DNA of 64,000 bases from Lingula anatina (Eukaryota; Brachiopoda; Lingulata; Lingulida; Lingulidae). Within the stretch, counting starts at the first letter, position 1. Every line of letters starts with the position of its first letter. The position numbers and the translations under genes were made by a program. This document shows, in pieces, positions 26,863 through 39,100 of the stretch. The stretch covers positions 62,001 to 126,000 of the forward strand of contig NW_019774514.1 of the NCBI RefSeq assembly GCF_001039355.2. Reading direction: 5' to 3'. The notes below the pieces were generated by a model. The model ran no database searches. It saw only the letters and a list, made by a program, of their open reading frames with translations, and was not told where the DNA came from.

Positions 26863-27429
26863 TTTACTATCTCCATCGTTCTCTTTTCTGTCTGTTGCTA
26901 ACGCCTTTGAACTTTGACAAAATTATTACGTCAATGCATTGACAACGAAGCACGCCGTGACTTTTGACGTCACGTAGATATGATATTCTAGTAACGTTGT
27001 TTCCTTGTGCAAAGTCCACATTCCGAGCCAGCCTAAGTAACTTACATCTAGACGTTTATCCAACAAAAACAACGCTTAACATGCTCAAGCAACTTTTACC
27101 TGTTGTGTGTTTGATCTTTATGAGCTCCCCCCTCCCCCCCGGACCTTCTCTGCACCCCGGGCAAACGCCGCACGCACAACAATTTTCATGAGTTATAGGG
27201 CGGTTTCTCATCGGTGAAGAAAGGGAAGTATTGAGTTAGATTGAACTGTCAACATATTTTCGGAGGGATTAAATTAGTAAAGAAAGCGGTGATGACTCTG
27301 TCTTGGTACTCCCACGAGTGCCACGCCTTCCATTACATACGTTTGTACGGCGTCACATGATTTTAGGTGTGAAAACGAGACCGTGACCCGCCCTGGAAGA
27401 AGAAAGCATCAACAGGTTATTACACAGTG
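26863..27429. promoter_or_regulatory. divergent promoter with perfect CRE, FAM187-like/tetraspanin
   Basis: The region lies between the FAM187-like start (minus, 26862) and a candidate tetraspanin 5'UTR exon (plus, ending 27429 at a GTGAGT donor). A perfect palindromic CREB/ATF site TGACGTCA is at 26965-26972, with a half site TACGTCA about 40 bp to the left. A GC-richer segment with C-runs lies at 27127-27180. Promoter function is inferred from position and the site; no TATA box was assigned. Confidence 0.45.
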
Positions 27430-30400
27430 GTGAGTTTGTTGGATAAGTCGTATATTTTAACTGGAAAATTGTTGAAATTTAAACGATAAACTGATTGTCC
27501 TATGATTTAAACAAGATACGATATAGCCTTAAGCAAATGTATTAGATACTTCTTCAGTTTAAGATTTGTCCTGCTTGATATAATCTTCCGAGCGCCAGTT
27601 GTCGGGAAGAGCAGCTTAAAAACCAGTGAGTTCTTATGGTTATGATATTGTTTCAGGGATGAATTTAATATAGTTTCTTGTCTCTTTGATGTGGCATTAA
27701 TGAGGATTACTACTGTTAATTGCTGCCAACATATTCATTTTCGAAAGACCTTTTTATTTGAATAACGTAAGTCGTCGAATTGAATTTGGCCTCCACCGGA
27801 GCGGACGCTGGGTGTGGTTCATTCTTTATTCTTACAAACTAGCCGGGCCTTTTATCGTAGTTTGCCTTGGGTCCTTTCAATATTTCCCATAAATTGGAAA
27901 TAATGATAATAACAACAATAATAAATAAATAAGATGTGATTAAGTGCAATAAATTTTTGATATTATAACAGCCATGCATATATTTGTCAATTAAGTGATA
28001 TATATATTTATCCACATTCCTTATTATTTATTTTCAAATTTTAAATAATGGACTAAGGCATCTATACCTTTCCTCTTCTAGCACATTGTGAATAAAGAGT
28101 GAGTATATGAAATATGCAACTAAGTAGTGCTAGGGACAATATCCTGGGAAAATAATGATGATATAACTTCATTGTTTTAACATTTTAACATCAGCAAGGT
28201 TGTGTTTTAAGATCTTCCAAGTAACTTGTTGACGAGATCAACATTTATGCTTTCAAAGAATGTTAATGATTGTAGAATGTTGGTGATAATTGAATTTATG
28301 TGAGCTTGTACATTTTGATATTATTGTCAACATTGATTAGATAAGGATTAGGATTCGGTGTTTATCTTAATTTCAAGTGCTTTTGAGTGCTGCCAAGTTT
28401 GGGTAAATGTTTAACACTTGAATAGTGCTTAGAAATTCCTTGTCATTGCATTTTCTTTAGGATCAAATAGTAAGTCCATGTATATGAATGTATATATACT
28501 GCATAAATATAACAAATGCTGCTTGGTTTCACAGAAAGCAAAGATATATGTGTTGTCTGAAGGGTTGTTCCTAGAGCCAGGGTTGCTTCTGTTTTGAAGT
28601 GTTTTAAGAAAACATTACCAAAGTGAGACAAGTACCAGAGTAGCAAATAATACTAGTATGTGTAGCATCCATTTAACTTGGTTATGTGGATATATGTATT
28701 TGATAGTGCAACAACAATTGATGTTTCTTTGAACTATGTCCTAGTATTTTGGATTGATATCTTGAGGTGATCAATTAAAGTCAAGGCTATTTCATTTATT
28801 ATTTGCACAGTGCAATGACTTCGACTAACCTGCAATAGTGCAGTTGATCATTCCCTTCATTTAACACAGCTATCTCATATTGATATTCATTTTTGTACCA
28901 GTGCCCTTTATCATGTGCAGTTGAATAGCAGCTCCATGTGCAGTGATGTGAAACCTGATGTTTGTCTTCACTGTGAAAGTTTGTACTGTGCCATATACAA
29001 CTATATTGGCTTTTCCTAAGGATCATAATAGTGTTCATATTTTGATTATAAAAGGTATGTGTAGGCAGAATTTCATTCCAGATGAGAGCTTTTGATTGAC
29101 ACTAAACTGCCATGATTTATTTATTGTTTGATGTTCATATAAATCTATATGATAAATATGTCTTCAGGTGTCATATATATATGCTGGTTTGAGGTGCATA
29201 TACATGCAGGTTCAGCATTTAATACATGCCAGTAAAGCAACTATTTTTGCTGAAGAAGTCTATTTCAGTGATCTTTATGTACTAGTAATGAGTCTGATCA
29301 GTGTGTGTGTGTGTGTGTGTATGTGTGTGTATATATATATCCATGTTTATCCAGTTTGGTGAGGTCGTAAACATTCTACAACACGCAGTCAAAGCTTGTT
29401 TGCCTTTTGGCAAAGCTTATTTGATTTTAGAAAGGAAGGCCATAACCATATAATTAAGTAGGTGTAAAGAATGAAGATTTATTTGTGAAGTTGATGATGA
29501 AATTTTTTTGGAATTTTTGTCAAATTGTACTAGGTATGTTTATATATAAATTACTAGTAGGTAAGTTATCCTGTTGACTTGTAGCAGGTCATACAATGAT
29601 GAAACTGTCTTCTGCCACACCCATGTGTTGGAGTTCCGTTTCAGGTGTGGCTTTTGTTACAACAACTGAACAGTCAATTTAAACATGACATGGTGCTTAC
29701 TTAGGAATTTAGCTGTCTTTTAATAAGTCTTTAATGATTAAAACCATATATCTTGTAGGTTTTATATTGGGGAGTTATTGGGAGCCCTGTCAGACAGCAC
29801 CATATGATAACTGATAAAAAATTAGATTGAATGAACAGCTCATATATCTATAATCTGGTGATATATATTTTTGTTTTTGTATTTGAAATGTTTCTAATCT
29901 TTTACCTCGTAATTCTTCAGTCTGCGGCATTAGCCACTGGTCCTACGCCCATGGGCAATAAAATTTTTTTTGGACCAGTAAAGTTTTTAGAATGTGTGAA
30001 TTTAGTTGCCCAACATAAATATAAAAATTTGCCTAAATCTAATATTACTGCAATAGGGGGAAATAACCAGGCTTATTGAAATTTTTATTCAGACCAGTGA
30101 ATCCAGATTCGAATTACTAGTTTATAGGAAAGTGGTGGTTTGAATGGCCAGCAAGCTGAAAGATTGTATGCAGTTATTTGCCCATGATGGATGCTTAGGC
30201 CCCATTCCCATAGACACTTGGTAATGACTTGCTGAATGCAGTCAGTTTAACAGATTAACCCCTCTGCCTGATGTTGAGTAGAATGGAGAAGGTTTGATGA
30301 TTATAAGAATACATTGGAAACAAGTGGAGGCGTGTCGTTCATTTAAGCTGATTGCACTCAATGAGAATCCCTGCAGAGTTGGGCCGATCCAGGAAGACCG

Positions 30401-30581
30401 ATGGTGTCTGTGGGAATGGGCTTTGCCACAAAGTCAGCATTGCTGTTGTGTTAATTTAAGTCGTATTAATGCAGCTGACTGCAATTCATTTATGATTCTC
30501 TATCGTCATCAATATGTATGTGATAAAGTGCTGCTGGGAAATTTGTAACATTTGACAATGTCATATTGATTCTCATTTCAG
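27430..30581 (+). other. tetraspanin 5' intron (inferred)
   Basis: AT-rich sequence without recognised genes between the candidate 5'UTR donor (27430) and the acceptor at 30580-30581. It contains a (GT)n run at about 29301-29330. A weak minus reading frame at 28799-29038 has no recognisable content. Confidence 0.4.
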
Positions 30582-30618
30582 GTGAAGAAGAAATAAGTGC
30601 TGCATTCAACTGGTAAAA

Positions 30619-31787
30619 ATGGCTGTAGGTTGTGGAGCCAAGTGTGCAAAGTTTATGTTGATAGTGTTTAACACTATCTTTTGGGTAAGTTGTTGCCTAA
30701 TATTTTGACACAGTTAGGAATACATTTACACACTCAATAAGGGCCGTAGATTAGATTTGCATGTAGTTAAAGGGCTGCCACACTGATTAAAAAATTAAAT
30801 GACAATTGCTATGAATGTCTACATTAATGGTGTCTGGAAGCCTATATTATAGAATACAAAATGTCATGTTACTTAAATTGTGTTAATTTTTTATTATGAG
30901 GATTTTGCGGCAGATATTGGTATCAAATTACCCTGTGTATTTAAACCTTTCGTCATTGATCAGCAGCATATATATATACGGCCATTCCACGAAAAGGGGT
31001 ACAATTCCAAAACAAGAAATGCAGTGATATGAACTTTGCAAAACTGGAAAACTTTTTATATTATTTTGATGAAGAGGTATTCAGAGAGTAGTAGAAGAAT
31101 TTTAACCCACACCATTACTGTATTTAAAGAAATATGAACGTGTAAACATGGTACAGTATTTTTTTCGTTACGGAGGTTAGGTAACATCTAAATTAGGTTA
31201 TATTTCAATCATGCCAAAGGTCACAGGCTCCATATTTGATTCAATTATTANGGGATAATAACACTTCGTATGAGATCTATATTTCACAGTAAAAAAAATT
31301 GTGAATAACTCTTAGAAATATAATATATTCTGTTTTACCACAAAAATGGCAGTTATAGCTTTTATTCTGATATCTGAGCTGGTCTTTAGACCACGTGACC
31401 TCCATTGATGGCTATACTCTGTTAAAATCTCTTAAGAGATTTTAACAAAAGACCAAACTTTTTAGAAAAAAACCAGGGACTGACTTTGAATGTAAAAATG
31501 GATTCATTAACCATTGATAAGTATGGGAAAATTGTTGTTTACTCCAGGAAAATTCATTTTTTGGCCGAAACGAAGAGTTATTATCCCTTTAAGGTGCTGC
31601 CACACTGATTAAAAAATTAAATGACAATTGCTATGAATGTCTACATTAATGGTGTCTGGAAGCCTATATTATAGAATACAAAATGTCATGTTACTTAAAT
31701 TGTGTTAATTTTTTATTATGAGGATTTTGCGGCAGATATTGGTATCAAATTACCCTGTGTATTTAAACCTTTCGTCATTGATCAGCA

Positions 31788-31852
<65 letters not shown>

Positions 31853-33048
31853 CCGATGCATGAAAATGACAGTAATCTTTGCATATATCTCTGAAATGAT
31901 TGAGATGCAAAATTAAGTAACAAGGTACTAGTACTAGTAAATGTTGTTGTGTTAATGAGGAGTCCCAAAATGTATAGCCAAGAAGTGAACCTTGTTTGTT
32001 TTAACCTCATCATAGTGGATGCTTTTTTATGACTATGAACTTTGCTGTTGCATTGATCACCCCATAACCATTGCAATCTGTTTTGACCAGGTAAATATTG
32101 AGCTGTAGATCATGGAGAGGGTGATATGTGAAGTGTAATATTGCTGGACTGCCAGCACTCTGGAAACATGTTGAACTGTTAACAGCTGTTTCTGTGGCAC
32201 ACAGGAATTCACATAAACCTGGCAATATCTCCAGTATTTTTGTGTTATCTGTCCATATCTATATATGTATTAGTAGATACCTGAAGTTAATGAGGCAAAC
32301 ATTTGTGTGCTTTCTGTTGAAGCACATTTTAACTATGAAAAAACAGGATTATTGGAAATCTTAGCAACTTCATTTATTCCACTTTTAACATGACATTTTG
32401 TGCACTACCTATGGTGTGAAGAGTACTTTAGTTCCTTGCCAAGTCCCTCTTCACTTTTAATAATAAAGTGCATTCATATATATGCTTAATGAAAAAAAGG
32501 TGTTTAGTCTTCGCTGTCATTTTGCAGAGGTCAAAGAATTTATGAAGCATCACTGAAAAACATAAAGTGTATGCACAACAAGCTGATGGGTTAGACTCCG
32601 CTTCAATATTTGAGGCATTGATTTCAGTGGTAACAGAATCATTTATAATGTTTTTGTTTACGGCATAAATTGCTAATTAATTCACCTGATAGAAGGGTCT
32701 TTGCATTTGCACACAGGGTTGTTAACATGTCAGGTGCATGTATAGTGAGGGAATCTGTTTACTGGTGAAATACAGAACTGTGAGAATCAAGGTGAAAGAA
32801 GAGTTCTTTTTGTTTTAGAAAATATTAAACTTTTTTTTCTCAAGAGGACTGGTGTAGGGGAGTGATTAACTACATCTATATTTGTCTGCAGTTTCTTTAA
32901 ATTTAATTTGTTGCAGTATGGTCCACTGTGGAGATAAGGACACATGTTAATTTAACTTTTATCACACTTTGTCAGATGTGTTGGTTGGTAACTGAGGCAT
33001 TTGTACAGTACTTGTGGTTTAAATAAACAGTTCCTGACAGACAGTTTA

Positions 33049-33121
<73 letters not shown>

Positions 33122-36100
33122 TTTTTTGCCTTGTTTATATGAAACAATTTTTTGATAATACTTTTTAAGTAATTTGGAAATCTTTAAAAACTATGTTTGG
33201 TCAGAGGTTTGTTTTTGAGGAACTTTGTGGCAAATTCTGTTACATAATAACAATCAACTTGAAATAACTGCAACTTCATACATTGTATGATAAAATTTAT
33301 AGCCTGGAATGAAGAATGTTATTGTGTACAAAACAAATCAGTTTATTAATGCATTATCAGCATATCAGCATTTGAATACCCAAAATTAAGACAAAAGTTA
33401 ATGGGAATAGTGCAGCATGAAGCAATAGAAGTGCAGCATGAAGCAATAGATGAACTATCAATAAAGCCATTTTGTTGATAGCTGAGGTAGTATTGTTATA
33501 TAAACAATTATGAATTTGCTCCCTTTCAGTGCCAGACTATTAAAATGATGACTGGGGTTAGATGCCTACATGTATTAGACAACTAATATCTGACTGTGAT
33601 AATTGCAAATGATTCTCTCATTTTAGTTGTCTGGAGCAGCAGTTTTGGGAGTTGGTATCTGGCTCAGAATTGATCCATCTATTCTCAAGTACCAACAGGT
33701 AGTCAGCATAGACTCTGAGGACCCAATGCTAGAGTATGCTGCCTATGCCCTTATTGCTGCTGGAGCCTTTGTATTCCTAGTGGGATTCTGTGGCTGCTGT
33801 GGAGCACTTAGAGAGAGTAAATTCATGCTAGGCATGGTAGGTATATAATAATAATTGATTTATAATATATTATTAGACATATATAGAAAAATTGTCAAGT
33901 GCCAATTACATGGAACTTAAACTACATTTTTCATTTGTAGCATCAAGGTTTTCTGAAATTCAATGTCCAATGAGTTAAAATTTAGTATTCTTGCAGGTAT
34001 ATAGCAGCACTTGAACATTTTTTCATTCCTGCCAACAATAGACCAAATTGTGTTACATTCCAGAAAATGCTGAGATGCCATTAGATAAAAGTGATGTTAA
34101 TGGGCAAAGTTCATGACAGAATGCAAAACTTCTATTTGTTCACTCCCTCATCCTCCCCCCCCCCCCCCCTTAAAAAATGATTCCACATGACATAATTGAA
34201 TAAACAGTATTCTTCTGTACTGATTAGTGTAGTCTTGAAAATAAATTTATATAAAGTGCCCCGATCCTTCTTTCAGTACATTTTCTTCATGGTATTGATC
34301 ATGGCTGTTGAATTAGCTGCTGGCATTTTGGCTGTTGCATACAAAGACAAGGTACAGTTACAACTTTCTCCTATTTTCTCTCACTCTCTTTTGTCTTTAT
34401 TAATTTTTAAACTTTTTAGTAGATTTAAGTCATTTTATTGATTTGTCTGTCACATTATTTGCTTTTGGCATATTTACTGGTAACTTGCTCTGCTTTAAGT
34501 TTAATTGAAAATCAGCTGAGGAAGCCTTAACTGAGGTTTTCAGGTATTGTATGAGGTTTTAATATGTGGGGATCTATATAAGGTAGGGCTAACCTTTCTC
34601 CAATAAGGATGAAACTTTGATGTGCTAGAAATGCCATCTTCAAAAACAACACAAAATAAATGGGCAAAATATGGTGAATGCATATTGTTGTGCAAAAACA
34701 AATATAATGCTTGAGGATATAAGAGAAAACAACAAGAAAAATACCCATGAGTATATTCTTCCAACTTTTAACTGTTACCCCACTACATTTCCCAAAGTCT
34801 GCTGTAAATTCTGACCCCATTTTCTTCCAAGTCCTGTGAAATCTCCCTAGATGTTATGCTAAGTGGTGAGATTTTTGGCTATCTCAGATGATTCCTATTG
34901 AGGACACTAAGTCAATGAATGATATTTTCCTCGGCTAATGCTGCATATATTTTCTGAATATAGCAAGTGAAGAGCACTGTAACTGAATTGAGCAGCTACA
35001 TGATTCATGAGAATATGTTGATATTTTTCAGGTTGAGACCCAGTTGAAGGCGTATATGGTGACGTCAATCAAGAATAAATACATGACCAACAACACCATT
35101 GGTGCTGCTTGGAACTTGGTTCAGTACAATGTAAGCATTTATGTAGAATAGTCTTACAATATACAGATATACAGATATAAGCGTATTTACAGGCAGCTTT
35201 TTCCCCCCAAAGAACACAATTTGAAACAAGGTTATGTTTTAAAAATGAAACAAATTTTGGGTTTTGACATAAGCAAGGTTGTCAATGAACTTTAGTGTAT
35301 CTCAACTGTATACAATTGTCATTTGTAATCTTTCAATCACTTATAGCATGAATGCTGTGGAGCAAACAACTACACTGACTACCACAACAGCAAGTGGTCA
35401 AATGCATCTGGGGTAAGTGTATGAATAGCAATAAATGTGATGCACATGTCCTCTACATTTTATATGTATGCATTGCTGTATATTAATGTTACTTTTAAAT
35501 GTAGTGTGCTAATTATGTACAGACACAGATGTGTCTGTACATATTGCCATCACCTGTGTCTGTCGTCGCCGTCGCCGATCATGTCGCCGTTGCCGTGCAC
35601 TTTCAGCGTTAACACCATAAGTGGAAGACAGTTTTACTTTTTGGCTTTATATTTACAGAGCTGATGAATATTCATAAAACATAGGTCAAGTTCGAAAATC
35701 AGCATGATCGGGCCATTATTGTAGAATTTATGCTGTTTTTTCACTTTTCAGCATATATGCAACACTGTTAACACATTTCAAGGAAAACCGATGGGCCTGA
35801 TGTCATGAAACTCACAGGAGTAATCAATCTTACTAAAACGCAGATCAAGTTCGAAAATCGGCATGATAGGGCCACTATTTTAGTAGTTATGCTGTTTTTT
35901 CACTTTTCAGCAATTATGCAACACTGTTAACACATTTCAAGGAAAACCCANCTCCTGAGGTTAGGCTCTTAAATGCTACACCCCGACCCTGGTGAGTTAA
36001 CATTCTCTATGATGGAACGCATCATTCAAAATTAAAAAATAGCACTGTTTTATTAAACTTCATGTATTAAGAGTTTGAAAAATGCACAGGAAGGCCATTT

Positions 36101-39100
36101 AAGAGCATTTTCTTTTATTCTTACACTGAGTTAAAAAAGCGTTACGGAGGTTAGGGGTTACTGAGCGACATTGATTAAACTATGACAGTGACGTAACTAA
36201 CCAACAAATTCGACAGAGAACACCATGTATGATAAAAAGAAACATGAATTCAAATTAGTTGAGGACTAAAAACACTAAAATAAGGGAAAATATAAACTTT
36301 TTCTTGTGGCAAATCAGCTATAATACCGAAGCTACACGTCGAAATCGTGCTTTTTGCGGCATATAGACCCCCGGGGTTCCCGTCAAAGCAAGTGGTACTA
36401 TATCAATTGTTGTTTTTTAAGTAGAACACATCGGGTCCTGCTAAAAAAGGCTAAAAAAAGCTAAATTGCAGATGCTTTTACTACTGAAAATAAGCTGCGA
36501 CAGGTATTATTCAGAATTGTACCCTTTTTCGTGGAATGGCTGTATATATATATATATATATATATTAGCCGATGCATGAAAATGACAGTAATCTTTGCAT
36601 ATATCTCTGAAACGATTGAGATGCAAAATTAAGTAACAAGGCACTAGTACTAGTAAATGTTGTTGTGTTAATGAGGAGTCCCAAAATGTATAGCCAAGAA
36701 GTGAACCTTGTTTGTTTTAACCTCATCATAGTGGATGCTTTTTTATGACTATGAAGTTTGCTGTTGCATTGATCACCCCCATAACCACTGCAATCTGTTT
36801 TGACCAGGTAAATATTGAGCTGTAGATCATGGAGAGGGTGATATGTGAAGTGTAATATTGCTGGACTGCCAGCACTCTGGAAACATGTTGAACTGTTAAC
36901 AGCTGTTTGTGGCACACAGGAATTCACATAAACCTGGCAATATCTCCAGTATTTTTGTGTTATCTGTCCATATCTATATATGTATTAGTAGATACCTAAA
37001 GTTAATGAGGCAAACATTTGTGTGCTTTCTGTTGAAGCACATTTTAACTATGAAAAAACAGGATTATTGGAAATCTTAGCAACTTCATTTATTCCACATT
37101 TAACATGACATTTTGTGCACTACCTGTGGGGTGAAGAGTACTTTAGTTCCTTGCCAAGTCCCTCTTCACTTTTAATGATAAAGTGCATTCATATATATGC
37201 TTAATGAAAAAAAGGTGTTTAGTCTTCGCTGTCATTTTGCAGAGGTCAAAGAATTTATGAAGCATCACTGAAAATCATAAAGTGTATGCACAACAAGCTG
37301 ATGGGTTAGACTCCGCTTCAATATTTGAGGCATTGATTTCAGTGGTAACAGAATCATTTATAATGTGGTTTTTGTTTACGGCATAAATTGCTAATTAATT
37401 CACCTGATAGAAGGGTCTTTGCATTTGCACACAGGGTTGTTAACATGTCAGGTGCATGTATAGTGAGGGAATCTGTTTACTGGTGAAATACAGAACTGTG
37501 AGAATCAAGGTGAAAGAAGGGGTCTTTTTGTTTTAGAAAATATTTAACTTTTTTTTCTCAAGAGGACTGGTGTAGGGGAGGGATTAACTACATCTATATT
37601 TGTCTGCCGTTTCTTTAAAATTAATTTGTTGCAGTATGGTCCACTGTGGAGATAAGGACACATCTTAATTTAACTTTTATCACACTTTGTCAGATGTGTT
37701 GGTTGGTAACTGAGGCATTTGTACAGTACTTGTGGTTTAATTAAAGGGTAAGAAGTTTAAATAAACAGATCCTGACAGACAGTTTAGAAAATTATATATA
37801 TATACATAATTTTTTTTGCCTTGTTTATATGAAACAATTTTTGATAATACTTTTTAAGTAATTTGGAAATCTTTAAAAACTGTTTGTTCAGAGGTTTGTT
37901 TTTGAGGAACTTTGTGGCAAATTCTGTTACATAATAACAATCAGCTCATGTTTGTAATAGATAATGTTTTGAAATAACTGCAACTTCATACATTGTATGA
38001 TAAAATTATAGCCTGGAATGAAGAATGTTATTGTGTACAAAACATCAGTTTATTAATGCATTACTGATTTATTGAGAATATCAGCATTTGAATACCCAAA
38101 AGTATGACAAAAGTTAATGGGAATAGTACAGCATGTAGCAATAGAAGTGCAGCATGAAGCAATAGATGAACTATCAATAAAGCCATTTTGTTGATAGCTG
38201 AGGTAGTATTGTTTTATAAACAATTATGAATTTGCTCCCTTTCAGTGCCAGTCTATTAAAATGATGACTGGGGTTAGATGCCTACGTGTATTAGACAACT
38301 AATATCTGACTGTGATAATTGCAAATGATTCTCTCATTTTAGTTGTCTGGAGCAGCAGTTTTGGGAGTTGGTATCTGGCTCAGAATTGATCCATCTATTC
38401 TCAAGTACCAGCAGGTAGTCAGCATAGACTCTGAGGACCCAATGCTAGAGTATGCTGCCTATGCCCTTATTGCTGCTGGAGCCTTTGTATTCCTAGTGGG
38501 ATTCTGTGGCTGCTGTGGAGCACTTAGAGAAAGTAAATTTATGCTAGGCATGGTAGGTATATATAATAATAATAATAATTGATTTGTAATATATTATTAG
38601 ACATATATAGAAATAAGTGCCAATTACATGGAACTTAAACTTCATTTTTCATTTGTAGCATCAAGGCTTTCTGAAATTCAATGTCCAATGAGTTAAAATT
38701 TAGTATTCTTCCAGATGTATAGCAGCACTCGAACATTTTTTCATTCCTGCCAACAATAGACCAAATTGTGTTACATTCCAGAAAATGCTGAGATGACATT
38801 AGATAAAAAAGATGTTAATGGGCAAAGTTCATGACAGAATGCAAAACTTCTATTTTTTCACCCCCCCCCCCCCTTAAGAAATTATTCCACATGACATAAT
38901 TGAATAAACAGTATTCTCTGTACTGATTAGTGTAGTCTTGAAAATAAATTTATATTAAGTGCCCCAATCCTTCTTTCAGTATATTTTCTTCATGGTATTG
39001 ATCATGGCTGTTGAATTAGCTGCTGGCATTTTGGCAGTTGCATACAAAGACAAGGTACAGTTACAACTTTCTCTTTTTTTCTCTCACTCTTTTGTCTTTT

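Noticed and set aside
31849-36927. Similar minus reading frames at 31849-32225 and 36565-36927 as a duplicated small gene
   Set aside because: They are intron sequence of the tetraspanin present twice because of the haplotype duplication; they have no known domain and differ by frame-breaking indels.
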